DNA of 64,000 nucleotides, taken from contig LXYP01000005.1 in the NCBI GenBank assembly GCA_001650955.1, positions 1 through 64,000 of the forward strand, written 5' to 3'. Within the stretch, counting starts at the first letter, position 1. The number at the start of each line of letters is the position of its first letter. Of the stretch, positions 35,057 through 44,874 are shown piece after piece. A program made the translations under genes and the position numbers. The notes below the pieces were generated by a model. That model saw only the letters and a program-made list of their open reading frames with translations. It searched no databases and was not told the origin of the DNA. This stretch comes from Sphingomonadales bacterium EhC05 (GTDB lineage: Bacteria; Pseudomonadota; Alphaproteobacteria; Sphingomonadales; Sphingomonadaceae).

Positions 35057-36478
35057 TCATTCAGCCCCTGCCGCAATCCGTTCGATTTGCCGTTGTGATT
35101 CGAGATCAATTTTGGCCGGGTCCAGCAGCTGTTCAATCTGTGATCGAGAAAGAATATCTGCGATGCGATGATCGGCGCGCAACGCCTCGGCAAAGCTCCG
35201 GGAACCGGTTCTGTGGTGGTAGATAATGTCTTTGACGATCGCTTCAGCCTTTGTCTTTCCCACGTGCGCCGCGAGCGCAAAAACAATTTTTTGGGACATC
35301 ACAAATCCATTTGTGCGGTCAATATTTGACCGCATGTTCGTTGCGTTGACACTCAAACCTTCGAGTAATTTGTTCAAAGTCCGCATCATTGATCCCGTGG
35401 CAATCGAAATTTCGGTTATAACCGGCGACTGACGTGATATATTATCCCGTTCAAACAGATTGATCACGTCATCCTGCAATATTTCTGCCAGCCTTGGAAT
35501 GACGCGACCTGACTGTACAAGTGCTTCAGGCGCGATGGGGTTTTGCTTGTGCGGCATTGAACTGCTTCCAACTGCTGATGCGGGCAGACTTTCCCGCACC
35601 TCCGCGATGTCCGTCGATTGCAGCAGAAATATCTCTTGACCCATGCGCGCGTGTGATTTGCTCATCAACCCGAGAAAAAGCGCATATTCTGCAATCACAT
35701 CTCGCGTGCCATGCCAATCGGACAAATAAGGTTCGTCAAAACCGAGCTCAGCAGCAAAGCTCTTCTCAACCGCAATCGCTTTGTTGCCGAGGCCGGAATA
35801 ATTGCCGACGGCGCCTTTCAATATCGCCGACCGGCGCACGCGTTGTCGAATTTCGCCTAAACGGTCTTGATGTCTGCGGAATTCTCCGATCCAGACCGAC
35901 ACTTTCTTGCCAAAGCTGATCGGTTGCGCATGCTGGCCGATTGTTCGCCCAATCATCACCGTATCTCTATGTTCCAGTGCCATCACTGCCATCGTGCCGA
36001 TTGTCTCCGTCAGGCATATATTCAATTCAGCGAGAACCTGATCAATCTGCAACATGGTTGCGGTATCATATATATCGACGGTGGTGGCGCCAAAATGGAC
36101 ATAGCGGCCACCCTCTTCGTTCAGACTTTTCCGCCAGATATTGAGCAAGGCGACCATCCGATGGCGCACGATATCTCGCTCCGCCCTGAGTTCCGATTGC
36201 GGCACCAAATCGGCACGCGCTTTACGGGTAATTTCATCTGCTGCCGATTTTGGAATGACGCCATGTTTTGCCTGCGCCCGGGCCATGGCAGCTTCGATAT
36301 CCAATAGCCGCTGGGTGCTGCGCTCTGGCGAGAAAATTGCATCGAGGCTTTTTTCTGAGCAGGCATGAGCAGGTTGGAGAAACAAGATAAAACCAAGCAG
36401 CAGAACCGCAACATGCGCAAAAAGTGAATTGACGGTAGTCCGCGCGATTGCTGAATTGCAGAGCCTAGATATCATCAT
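35057..36478 (-). CDS. Exported fumarase-superfamily lyase (PurB/ASL-like)
   Basis: 473 residues from the ATG at 36478; nearby ATGs at 36487 and 36475 are possible. The N-terminus is a signal peptide: basic start, hydrophobic AHVAVLLLGFILFLQ, cleavage near AHA|CSEK. The mature part is a full fumarase/aspartase-superfamily lyase: HFGATTVDIYDT (region 1), RTIGQHAQPISFGKK (region 2, catalytic His) and SSSMPHKQNP (region 3, signature loop with catalytic Ser). Members split a C-N or C-O bond to release fumarate from succinyl-type adducts. An exported version is unusual. The gene overlaps the symporter by 14 bp and closes a five-gene operon, which argues for periplasmic catabolism. Confidence 0.88.
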   Translation of the reverse strand: MMISRLCNSAIARTTVNSLFAHVAVLLLGFILFLQPAHACSEKSLDAIFSPERSTQRLLDIEAAMARAQAKHGVIPKSAADEITRKARADLVPQSELRAERDIVRHRMVALLNIWRKSLNEEGGRYVHFGATTVDIYDTATMLQIDQVLAELNICLTETIGTMAVMALEHRDTVMIGRTIGQHAQPISFGKKVSVWIGEFRRHQDRLGEIRQRVRRSAILKGAVGNYSGLGNKAIAVEKSFAAELGFDEPYLSDWHGTRDVIAEYALFLGLMSKSHARMGQEIFLLQSTDIAEVRESLPASAVGSSSMPHKQNPIAPEALVQSGRVIPRLAEILQDDVINLFERDNISRQSPVITEISIATGSMMRTLNKLLEGLSVNATNMRSNIDRTNGFVMSQKIVFALAAHVGKTKAEAIVKDIIYHHRTGSRSFAEALRADHRIADILSRSQIEQLLDPAKIDLESQRQIERIAAGAE

Positions 36479-37703
36479 CTGAATCATATTCCTCGACATC
36501 GATTTCGCCCGCCATCCGGGCCACAGCAACAGACACAGTCGCATCACCAGTAACATTGGTCATGGTGCGCATCATATCCATGATGTGGTTGATACCGGCA
36601 ACAAAGGCGATCGTTTCCAGTGGCACGCCGATCACGCTAAGCACCAGACTCATCATGATCAGGCCGGAGCCTGGAATACCCGCAGCCCCCACGGATCCCA
36701 GCGTTGCGGTGAGCGCAATCAGCACATAGGACATCCAACTCAGTTCGATGCCATAGAGTTGCGCCCCGAACAATGCGACCAGACCAAGATACATGGCCGT
36801 GCCATCCATGTTGATCGTTGCCCCCAATGCGACGGTGAAGCTCGACACACTTTTCGACACGCCGAGATTGCGTTGCATGCATCGCAGCGTAACCGGCAAG
36901 GCGGCATTTGACGATGCAGTGGAGAAAGCAACCGCCTGTGCGTCGATGATACCCCGAAAAAAATCCGCGAGAGACAGTTTTGCAATGCCTTTGATGATGA
37001 TCGGATAGACGACCAGAATGATGATGAAGCAACCTGCATAATTGAGCGCCACCATCTTGGCGAGCGGCACCAACGCCTCAAAACCAAAGCTGCCCGCGAC
37101 CCACGCCATGAGGGCGAAGACGCCAAATGGCGTCAGTTCCATCACCAATATCGTCATTTTCTGCATCACCAACGCACCGGCATCCGCGGCCCTGACAATT
37201 GGTGCAGCTTCCTCGCCCGCCATCAGCAAGGCAACGCCGAACAGCATTGCGAAAATGATCAGCGGCAGAATCTGGCCCTGAGCCATGGTCATGACCGGAT
37301 TCTCAGGAATCAGGGACAATATCATCTGGGTAATGGACGTGCTCGCTGGTGCTGGAATATCGATCCCAGTGGGCATGACGATATCCAAGCCCACACCCGG
37401 CTGGAAAATCGTCCCCATGGTCAGGCCGAGCGACACCGATATCGCACCAGTCGCCAGAAACAGGAGCAACGCCTTGCCGCCGACATCCCCGAATTTCTTG
37501 AGGTCTCCCAATGCGGCAATGCCCGACACGAGAGAAAAGAAAATCAGCGGCACTATGAGCATCTTGATGGCGCGAATGAACAGGTCGCCGACCCATTTGA
37601 TATTTTCGGCTCCGGGCCCCCAAAGCAGGCCAGTGACAATTCCCAATGCAAGCGCGCCAACAACCCTTTGCCACAGCGGGATGTTGAACCAGAAGTTCAG
37701 CAT
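36465..37703 (-). CDS. Dicarboxylate/amino acid:cation symporter (DAACS, GltP/DctA type)
   Basis: 412 residues. Typical family layout: six N-terminal helices (WVGDLFIRAIKMLIVPLIFF), the serine-rich hairpin motif STASSNAALPVTLRC, the NMDGT-type motif TINMDGTAMYLGL and the second hairpin GIPGSGLIMMSLVL, with an acidic C-terminal tail EYDSDDDI. Transports glutamate, aspartate, fumarate or similar acids with Na+ or H+. Its start overlaps the D-aminoacylase end by 7 bp and its end overlaps the exported lyase. In this setting it would bring in the acidic product released in the periplasm. Confidence 0.94.
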   Translation of the reverse strand: MLNFWFNIPLWQRVVGALALGIVTGLLWGPGAENIKWVGDLFIRAIKMLIVPLIFFSLVSGIAALGDLKKFGDVGGKALLLFLATGAISVSLGLTMGTIFQPGVGLDIVMPTGIDIPAPASTSITQMILSLIPENPVMTMAQGQILPLIIFAMLFGVALLMAGEEAAPIVRAADAGALVMQKMTILVMELTPFGVFALMAWVAGSFGFEALVPLAKMVALNYAGCFIIILVVYPIIIKGIAKLSLADFFRGIIDAQAVAFSTASSNAALPVTLRCMQRNLGVSKSVSSFTVALGATINMDGTAMYLGLVALFGAQLYGIELSWMSYVLIALTATLGSVGAAGIPGSGLIMMSLVLSVIGVPLETIAFVAGINHIMDMMRTMTNVTGDATVSVAVARMAGEIDVEEYDSDDDI

Positions 37704-39295
37704 TGCGTATCCTTCAACAGAGACCTGCCTGGCATTTCGTCGGTATGTGTCCCGCCGGAAATCAGCATTTGACCATTGACCAGCAAATATTCGACGCCGG
37801 TGCTCAATCGCCGCTGCTGCTGATAGGTGGCTCTGGGCGCATATCGCTCGGGATCGAATATCACCACATCAGCAGCCATGCCCGGCTTGAGATATCCGCG
37901 ATCTTTCAGGCCCACAATATCCGCTGTCTGGCCACTGCTCCGACGAATGAATTGGGGCAGGTCGAGCAATTTGTCGCGCACAACAAAATCGCGATAGGCC
38001 TTTGGGAAACTGCCATATTTCCGAGGATGCCCAACACTCCCATCCGAACCGGTTACCACCCAGTCCTGAGATGCAAAGGTCATGATATCTTCGGCATTCA
38101 TATTGAAAGACGCAACCCGCGCATCTCCGACCCTCAGGATGTCAAGGACAGCATCCAGTGGATCACTGCTCAACCGCTCGGCAATCTCTGCTAGAGTGAC
38201 ACCGGTCTCAACATTGTCCTGTCCCAGATTTCCCGTGATCAACAATGTGTCCGCTCCGCCGCGGCGCTTCAGATTGGCGGCCATATCTTGCCTGATCCTC
38301 GCCAAAATCGCGGGATCAGCAAGCCGCTGGCGCAATCCATCAAGGCCGCCATCCATCGCCCATCGCGGCACCAGTGCATTGCTGATCCGGGTCCCCGATG
38401 CCGACCAGGGATATTGATCAGCGGTTACAATCTGGCCAGCCAAACGAGCCTCTTCGACGCGCTTAATGATCTTCTCACTATGTCCCCAAACTGCCGGCCC
38501 GAGCGCTTTTATATGCGCAATATGAACCGCCGCACCGGATCGCTTTCCGATTTCCAAAGCTTCCTCTACTGCGCCAAATAGGCCGATATTATAGGTGCTT
38601 TCGTCACGCAAATGTGTGTCATAATAGCCGCCGTATCGCGCTGCGATTTTCGCCAATGCCACCACTTCATCGGTTTTTGCAAAATTTTGCGGTGGATAAT
38701 AGAGCCCTGCAGATAATCCATATGCGCCCTGACACATGGCATCGTTGATCATCATCTTCATCCGACCCAGCTCGGCATCAGAGGGAGCGCGGGCGGCATC
38801 TCCGATGATCTTTTTTCGAATATGTCCAAAGCCCGCGAGATAGGCGACATTGGTTCCGATTTTCTGGCGTTCCAAACGCTCGGCCTGGGCAGTCACATCA
38901 GCGCCGCCCCGGCCATCATTGCCAATCAAAACAGTGGTCACACCCTGATAGGCAAAGGCCAGATTCCGTCGTCTTTCGATATCATCAGATTTGAGGTCGC
39001 TGCCGGCATGAGTATGGGGATCGATAAAGCCCGGGGCGACGACCAACCCGTCGGCGTCAATCCTTTCGGCATCCGGAAATTGTCCGGACTGCAGTTGCCC
39101 GACAAAGATAATCTGCCCGTCGGCAATCGCGATATCCAAGTCACGCCCCGCCAATCCGCTGCCATCATAGACGATACCATTTTCGATGACGATATCGGCG
39201 AGCGCGGCAGCTGGCTGTAAATCAATCGACTGGCAACCGGAGATTGTGACTATTGCAAAACTGGCGACGGAATAGGTGAGGACATAGCGCAACAC
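37697..39295 (-). CDS. Lipoprotein N-acyl-D-amino-acid deacylase (D-aminoacylase family)
   Basis: 532 residues. Lipoprotein signal with lipobox ISGC (Cys21). The amidohydrolase barrel starts ADIVIENGIVYDGSGLAGRD and has the first metal motif IDPHTHAGSD (His94/His96), HIAHIKALG, and late GSDGSVGHPRKYGSFPKAYR, all hallmarks of D-aminoacylase. The family releases D-amino acids from N-acyl-D-amino acids, or D-Asp/D-Glu from their N-acyl forms. A lipid anchor puts the enzyme on the periplasmic face. It starts 2 bp before... the preceding M14 gene ends, and overlaps the symporter gene by 7 bp, so all are tightly coupled. Confidence 0.92.
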   Translation of the reverse strand: MLRYVLTYSVASFAIVTISGCQSIDLQPAAALADIVIENGIVYDGSGLAGRDLDIAIADGQIIFVGQLQSGQFPDAERIDADGLVVAPGFIDPHTHAGSDLKSDDIERRRNLAFAYQGVTTVLIGNDGRGGADVTAQAERLERQKIGTNVAYLAGFGHIRKKIIGDAARAPSDAELGRMKMMINDAMCQGAYGLSAGLYYPPQNFAKTDEVVALAKIAARYGGYYDTHLRDESTYNIGLFGAVEEALEIGKRSGAAVHIAHIKALGPAVWGHSEKIIKRVEEARLAGQIVTADQYPWSASGTRISNALVPRWAMDGGLDGLRQRLADPAILARIRQDMAANLKRRGGADTLLITGNLGQDNVETGVTLAEIAERLSSDPLDAVLDILRVGDARVASFNMNAEDIMTFASQDWVVTGSDGSVGHPRKYGSFPKAYRDFVVRDKLLDLPQFIRRSSGQTADIVGLKDRGYLKPGMAADVVIFDPERYAPRATYQQQRRLSTGVEYLLVNGQMLISGGTHTDEMPGRSLLKDTQC

Positions 39296-39297
39296 CG

Positions 39298-40530
39298 CTA
39301 CTCGACCGGAGAAGCCAACAAGGTTTCCATCATCGCGGTCGCGGCTTCTTCCGCTATTTCGCTGATCAGTTTACGGTCTGTCTCATCACCCATTTCATAG
39401 GTTACTGTGGGCACTCCATAGCGTTTGTAAACATAATTTTTGGAATTGGCCTGCGCCAGATTGGAGCTGGAACTGCGTTTAACCTCATAATCTGGCATGC
39501 GTTCCTGCAACAGGCCGAGCCAGTTTTTGATCGCCAATGCTGGCTTGGTCGGAAACTCATCCGGGATCGTGTAGAAAATATCCCGCTGGGTTGAATGAAA
39601 ATCGACAAAGAAGCTGAGCTGTCTGTCGGGATCATTCTCGATCTGAGACAAGAGACCATCCATCAATTGCGTTTCCGGCTGCTTGAAGGGTCCCCAATCG
39701 CGATTGAGGTCGGTACTCCCGCTATTATGCCGCCAATGGCCCCGAACCACACCATCGGGATTGAGCATCGGCACGACAATTGTCTCAAACTCCGCACGAT
39801 ATTGCTGGGCCAGCGATGTGTTTGCGAGCAAGGTTTCGACAAATGGCAATAGTGCCAATGCACCCGTAACTTCTGGCGGGTGTTGGCGACCGATCAGAAC
39901 AACCTGCCGCTTGGGGCTCGTCCCTGGTGCCTTGATTGTCACCGCTGGAATGTCGCGCCCTTCAGCGGACTTTCCGAGCAAGAATGTCTCGACCTGTTCC
40001 GAAGCCGTCACGCCTTCGATCCACGACCGATAGGTAGCCGGAACAATGATCTCCTGACCCGCAACAAATATCGGCCTGCCGTCCAATTTTAGCGTGATAT
40101 CGGCCTGCCTCACTCCATCGACTTCGGTGATTTTTACATCGCGTTCCGGCAGATAGTTCCAGCTTATCCCGTCGAAGCTGGTTTTTGGCCAATAGCGATG
40201 TCCGCATGTTTCATAGCTGAGCCTGACCATAATCTTTTGAGAATTGGTCACAGCGCTGCTCGGGGTTACACGAAATGCGTACCAGGCGCTACAGTTGATC
40301 GGCGGTGCATCTTCAGGCTCCAAGCTAATGGTAAACTGATTGTCACCACTGGGCTTGCAGGAAGCCATGTTTCCAGAAGGGAAATTCATATCCAGTTTGG
40401 CGCCAACCACAGCGCAACCATCCGCCACATCGAGCCCGGTCACGCTTTTTTCCGAAACAGTCGCGGTGACACAGCCACCAAGGGTCACGATGGTCATGAC
40501 CGGAACAAGCATGGCCTTAATGATGGTCAT
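39298..40530 (-). CDS. Lipoprotein M14-family zinc carboxypeptidase
   Basis: 410 residues. Lipobox LGGC (Cys20). N-terminal beta domain of about 150 residues, then the M14 catalytic domain: zinc ligands in RQHPPEVTGA (His and Glu of HxxE) and VDFHSTQRD (second His), substrate-binding GSTDLNRDWG with the conserved Asn-Arg, and the general base Glu near VTYEMGDETDR. Of the kind that resembles cytosolic carboxypeptidase-like (M14-6) members, which act on C-terminal acidic residues or modified peptides. It is followed at once by the D-aminoacylase gene and preceded by the TonB receptor (54-bp gap). Confidence 0.9.
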   Translation of the reverse strand: MTIIKAMLVPVMTIVTLGGCVTATVSEKSVTGLDVADGCAVVGAKLDMNFPSGNMASCKPSGDNQFTISLEPEDAPPINCSAWYAFRVTPSSAVTNSQKIMVRLSYETCGHRYWPKTSFDGISWNYLPERDVKITEVDGVRQADITLKLDGRPIFVAGQEIIVPATYRSWIEGVTASEQVETFLLGKSAEGRDIPAVTIKAPGTSPKRQVVLIGRQHPPEVTGALALLPFVETLLANTSLAQQYRAEFETIVVPMLNPDGVVRGHWRHNSGSTDLNRDWGPFKQPETQLMDGLLSQIENDPDRQLSFFVDFHSTQRDIFYTIPDEFPTKPALAIKNWLGLLQERMPDYEVKRSSSSNLAQANSKNYVYKRYGVPTVTYEMGDETDRKLISEIAEEAATAMMETLLASPVE

Positions 40531-40584
40531 ATAATTTCATCCCTAAATGAATGGGGCCGCACATTGCCGCCCCATTCCATGAGT

Positions 40585-43500
40585 TTAGAATTTCTTCTGA
40601 ATCTCAAAACTGAACTGACGACCTCGGGCGCTGTGCAAGTCACCATAGAAGCCGTAGCTTTCATCCGCAATCGGCGGAGCCTCATTGAAGATATTGTTGA
40701 AACCCACTCTGAGCCGAGTTCCGTCGAGACCGGTATCATTGTTGATGGTGTAGCTGATATTCGCGTTAAGCGTGAACCAGTCATCAACACGGAACAGCGC
40801 GCCGGTGTCGTCCTGGGTCGCGCTCGGGTCATCCACGCCGCCAACATAACGACCGAACAAGCTGAAAGCGACCGGACCGTTTCTGAGGTTCAAAGAACCG
40901 GAGAGCCGCCATTTTGGGCGACCATCTCTTTCGAGCAATTCGCCGAAACCCTCTGCCGCTAGCGTCGCAACATCGCCTGCGGAAAGCTGCGGAATGTTTG
41001 ACAATATCGTTTCGAGATCAGCGAGCGGCGCGCCCGAAGCACCGGGTGACTGATTGAAGCCGATCAGCCGTGCAGCGTTGACCACCAGTTTCAAGTCACC
41101 AAATGGCGTGCTTCCAACGTCGTAAATCAAGCTGAGGTCAACACCCTCGGAAATCCGGCTATCGAGATTCTGATAGGGATTCAAAATCTGGACGATGTCA
41201 CCCGCCGGATTGATCCCAGTGCCTGCATATAGTGCCAACTGCCCTGCATCCGGTGCATCGCGGATCACATTGGGATTGGACCCGCCGTCCAGTCGCTGGA
41301 TCAAATCAAGATAAAGCGCATTCTGATTGCCCAAAATGCCAACAATGCCATTCTGGCGAACACGCCAGTAATCTGCGGTCAGCGTCAATCCGGGCAAGAA
41401 TTGAGGTACCAGAACCACCCCTAAATTGATGCTTTCGGTTTTTTCAGGCCTCAGATCAGGACCGCCGGTCCGAAAATCGATGATACCCCTGGTTCCGCAA
41501 TCTGCCACATTGGCTTCAATGCCCTGGATAATTTCGGCAACACATTCGACGGCCGGAATTTCGGAATTCGATCGGGTGGTACCTTGATCATTGACCTGGA
41601 CCAGATTGGGTGCCCGAAACCCCCGCGACCAGGCGCCGCGGAAGATGAGACCCTGAAACGGTGTCCAGGAAGCGGCAACACGCGGCACGAAGGTGCTTCC
41701 TGAATCGGAGAAGCTTTCAAAGCGACCCGCCAGTTGCAGGTTCAATTCACTGATCAGCGGAATCTCCATATCTTCTGAAACCAGTGGAACAAAAGCCTCG
41801 GCATAAGCGGAATAAACCTCACGATTTCCGCTTGTATCGGGCGATGGACTGGACCCGATTACGTCACTGCCGAAAGCATCACCATTGACGGCATTCGTAA
41901 AAGTAATCGTTCCATCCAGCCGCGGATCGCGATCATCCAGGAAGGTTTCGCGGCGAAATTCAATACCGGCGGCGAGACCGACTTCACCGCCGGGTAATGC
42001 GAAAACATCGGGCTTGGAGACTTTGAAATCTCCCAGTGCCAGCGTTGTTTCCCCCTTGCGGAAGACATCGATCGAGACATCTTGCAGGGTTTGCGGATTG
42101 CTGGGTGTACAGTCGACGTTATTGGCAGCGACAAAATTTGTGCCGAAACACCCTCCATTAAATGGATTATAAGCTGTTGGATCATTGCGGTTGATCGCAT
42201 CCTGCAGCAATGTTCCCGAGATGCGGTTGGCGGTGAAATCCGTTGTCCTTGCGCGCGAATAGACAATCCCCGTGTCGAAATCCCATCCCCACAGGTCTCC
42301 TCGGAGGCCGCCGACAAACCGGAATGTATTTTTGGTGACCGTGCCCATGCGCGGACCAACATCAACAAAGCGATAGTCTTCGAGCAGGAGGTCGCGTCCA
42401 TCTGCGCTAACCCCGCTGCCGATACCATTGGTCACCCGGTTGGGGTTGGGCGAGCCATCCGCCAAAGTCGTTGCTCCGAGCGGGTTGTAATATGCCGATG
42501 CCAATATGCCGATCGGAACGGCGCTGAGCATCGTATTCTGTTCGCGCTGGCGACTGGATTTCGAGCGATAATAGGATCCTTCGAAATAGAATTCTGCTGC
42601 GTCGCTCAGTTCATGATTGAAAAGCGCCTGAATATTGTAGCGATCCTTTTTGGAAAAAAGATCGCGATCTGAACCCAGATCATATCTCAGGTCCCGGTCG
42701 ATCGTTCCGCCATTATCGGCACACAGACCATTGCCAAGATCGATAAACCGACCATCGCTTGGTTGCCCACTGGCGCCAAATAGGCTGCAGGGCTGAATAT
42801 GAAAATCGTCATCGCGCAATGCAGTTGTACCCGAGGACGTCGCCCGTGATCCCTGAATATCAAAAGCGCCAAATGGAGAATTGATCGAGCGATTATCGAA
42901 TTGCGTGTCTCCTTCAAAATCAGTTCCCACGAGAAACGGTCGCAAATCCGAACTTCGGGAATAATCCCGCGCAGAAGCAGACGTGCCATTTTCATGGAAA
43001 TAATAGCCGTATAGAGTCAAATTGCTGCGACCGTCATTGAAGTCGAAGCCAAGACCGCCGCGAATGCTGGCACTATAAAGGCCGGTTCCGGTTGAGGCCC
43101 GATAGTTGCTTCTTACGAAACCACCATCAAGATTGTCCTTCAACTGCGTATTCACGACGCCCGCTACGGCATCCGCACCATATAAGGCCGATGCGCCATC
43201 ACGGAGAACCTCTACGCGGCGGATCCCGCCCGGCGGGATTGTGTTGGTATCCGGCGATACAACGGGAACGAACAATTCCGTCTGGAACCCGGGATTAAGA
43301 ACCATCCGACGTCCATTGATCAGCAACAATGTGTTGCCAGTGCCTAGTCCACGAAGGTTGATTGATGCGATATCACCGCGAGCGCCATTGACGCCGCCTG
43401 TGGTACTCTGTTCATTGAAAGCTACCGCTCCGGCCTGGGGAATGGACCGGAACAATTCGTCACCCGACGCGGCGTCAGTCGTCTCGATTGCCTCTTCGTC

Positions 43501-43692
43501 CAGAACCGTGACCGGCAAAACATCGTCAATCTTCGCGCCTCTGATCTGTGAACCTGTCACGACTATGATTGGCCCGTCTTCCGCAGCCGATTCCGGGTTG
43601 CTGCTTGTTTGGGCATGAACATTGCCCGCACTCATCGCTGTCAGAGCGGACGAGCAAAATAATGCACAGATATTTTTCTTGGTGAAACGCAT
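40585..43692 (-). CDS. TonB-dependent receptor of the D-aminoacylase/lyase operon
   Basis: 1,035 residues. Signal peptide MRFTKKNICALFCSSALTAM to VHA|QTSS, TonB-box-like IIVVTGSQI, plug domain with SINLRGLGTGNTLLLINGRR and VLRDGASALYGADAVAGVVN, and a large barrel ending FSFEIQKKF. The plug and length match the iron-independent, CirA/oar-like receptors that carry peptides or other organic ligands in sphingomonads. A GGGGGT ribosome site precedes the ATG. First gene of the operon and probably the outer-membrane entry point for its substrate. Confidence 0.94.
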   Translation of the reverse strand: MRFTKKNICALFCSSALTAMSAGNVHAQTSSNPESAAEDGPIIVVTGSQIRGAKIDDVLPVTVLDEEAIETTDAASGDELFRSIPQAGAVAFNEQSTTGGVNGARGDIASINLRGLGTGNTLLLINGRRMVLNPGFQTELFVPVVSPDTNTIPPGGIRRVEVLRDGASALYGADAVAGVVNTQLKDNLDGGFVRSNYRASTGTGLYSASIRGGLGFDFNDGRSNLTLYGYYFHENGTSASARDYSRSSDLRPFLVGTDFEGDTQFDNRSINSPFGAFDIQGSRATSSGTTALRDDDFHIQPCSLFGASGQPSDGRFIDLGNGLCADNGGTIDRDLRYDLGSDRDLFSKKDRYNIQALFNHELSDAAEFYFEGSYYRSKSSRQREQNTMLSAVPIGILASAYYNPLGATTLADGSPNPNRVTNGIGSGVSADGRDLLLEDYRFVDVGPRMGTVTKNTFRFVGGLRGDLWGWDFDTGIVYSRARTTDFTANRISGTLLQDAINRNDPTAYNPFNGGCFGTNFVAANNVDCTPSNPQTLQDVSIDVFRKGETTLALGDFKVSKPDVFALPGGEVGLAAGIEFRRETFLDDRDPRLDGTITFTNAVNGDAFGSDVIGSSPSPDTSGNREVYSAYAEAFVPLVSEDMEIPLISELNLQLAGRFESFSDSGSTFVPRVAASWTPFQGLIFRGAWSRGFRAPNLVQVNDQGTTRSNSEIPAVECVAEIIQGIEANVADCGTRGIIDFRTGGPDLRPEKTESINLGVVLVPQFLPGLTLTADYWRVRQNGIVGILGNQNALYLDLIQRLDGGSNPNVIRDAPDAGQLALYAGTGINPAGDIVQILNPYQNLDSRISEGVDLSLIYDVGSTPFGDLKLVVNAARLIGFNQSPGASGAPLADLETILSNIPQLSAGDVATLAAEGFGELLERDGRPKWRLSGSLNLRNGPVAFSLFGRYVGGVDDPSATQDDTGALFRVDDWFTLNANISYTINNDTGLDGTRLRVGFNNIFNEAPPIADESYGFYGDLHSARGRQFSFEIQKKF

Positions 43693-43828
43693 AGTGACCC
43701 CCTATTATTTTCCCGGGCCCTGAAACCCAGACGGTAAAATTAACTTTCGCGCTTTGCGGCGATTTGGTTAGATTGATGCCCAACTGACGGATATTTTGCA
43801 ATCCGCAAGCCTAGACCAAAGCCACGGC

Positions 43829-43846
43829 AGCCCATAAACTTGGGCT
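43829..43846. promoter_or_regulatory. Dyad between lysR and the receptor operon
   Basis: AGCCC-ATAAACTT-GGGCT, 5-bp arms, in the 189-bp gap between the LysR stop and the TonB receptor start. It could be the LysR binding site for the operon or a weak stem at the end of lysR; there is no T-run. Confidence 0.3.
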
Positions 43847-43881
43847 ATGGTTGCTAAGGTGCAACTATCTTCTCACGGCGG

Positions 43882-44766
43882 CTATTGCTCGTGAATGACG
43901 GCGATAATGACATCCAGACAGATCGCGATTAAGTGCGAATTCTGGGCGTCGGTAAGCCTGGTTCCGTATACTGGTAACGCAATCGGCGGCGAGAAAGGAA
44001 ACTGATCAAGACCATCAGCCATGATCGAATTGGCGGTGAATTGATCCACGACAGACAGGCCGGCTCCCAGACGCACCAGCGATGCGGCGACATAATATGT
44101 ATGCGCGGTCACGACCTCGTTGGGAATCGCGCGCGCTTCATTGAGGCGTTTTCCAAGGGTCGCCCCGGCCGGACCGCTATCCTTCATTCCAATGAAATCG
44201 GATTCATGCAGAGTTCCCAGATCGACACCATCAGTTCCGCCTGGCAGTTGGCCTTTCTGGGCAATCAGCATCAATTCAATGTCATGAATATGTTGCGAGA
44301 CAAATCTCTCGTCATTCAATTCACTAAACCCAAGGCACAGGTCACATTTCTTCTCCAGCAAAGCAGAGCCAAGGTCGTCTGAATGAGCGGTGGTGATTTC
44401 GAAGCTCGTTTCCGGATGTAAAGCCCTCAGTCGGGCCACAGCTTTTGGAATAATCGTCAGGCTTAACGACGGCAGTGCGCCGATGCGGATATGGCCGCCC
44501 TTGCGGTTTTTGATATTTTTTGCGGATCGGTCAAACGCGCCGATACGGTCATAAATATCCTTGATATCGAGAAACAGCTCGTCCGCTGCCGGGGTCGGAA
44601 ACAACCGTCCTTTGGTCCGTTTGAACAGATCAAATCCGAGCTGATCTTCAGCATAGCGAAGCACCTTGCTGACAGACGGTTGTGACACATGCAAGGCCCG
44701 CGCGGCCGCGCTGATCGAGCCCTCCTTATACACGTGGTAAAAAATCTCAATCTGCCGCAATCGCAT
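43882..44766 (-). CDS. LysR-family transcriptional regulator
   Basis: 294 residues. N-terminal winged HTH (MRLRQIEIFYHVYKEGSISA, AARALHVSQPSVSKVLRYAE, QLGFDLFKRTKGRLFPTPAA), then the two-lobe ligand-binding domain (IRIGALPSLSLTIIPKAVAR). The 'SVSKVL' recognition helix and overall type match regulators found next to D-amino-acid or nopaline/octopine catabolism genes. It lies 189 bp upstream of the receptor operon on the same strand and is its likely activator, with an effector derived from the imported compound. Confidence 0.93.
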   Translation of the reverse strand: MRLRQIEIFYHVYKEGSISAAARALHVSQPSVSKVLRYAEDQLGFDLFKRTKGRLFPTPAADELFLDIKDIYDRIGAFDRSAKNIKNRKGGHIRIGALPSLSLTIIPKAVARLRALHPETSFEITTAHSDDLGSALLEKKCDLCLGFSELNDERFVSQHIHDIELMLIAQKGQLPGGTDGVDLGTLHESDFIGMKDSGPAGATLGKRLNEARAIPNEVVTAHTYYVAASLVRLGAGLSVVDQFTANSIMADGLDQFPFSPPIALPVYGTRLTDAQNSHLIAICLDVIIAVIHEQ

Positions 44767-44874
44767 GGTGCATCCTGATCAAGTTTACAGACATTTCCAA
44801 CGCCGGTGGTCCGCGAATCACCGCATATCAGCCATCGGTTCCCGCGTGGATATGACGCGAACCGGCAAGCCAGT

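Noticed and set aside
35057-44766. Microcystin-degradation (mlr) cluster
   Set aside because: No MlrA-type CAAX protease or MlrB-like serine hydrolase; the genes are M14, D-aminoacylase and a lyase instead.
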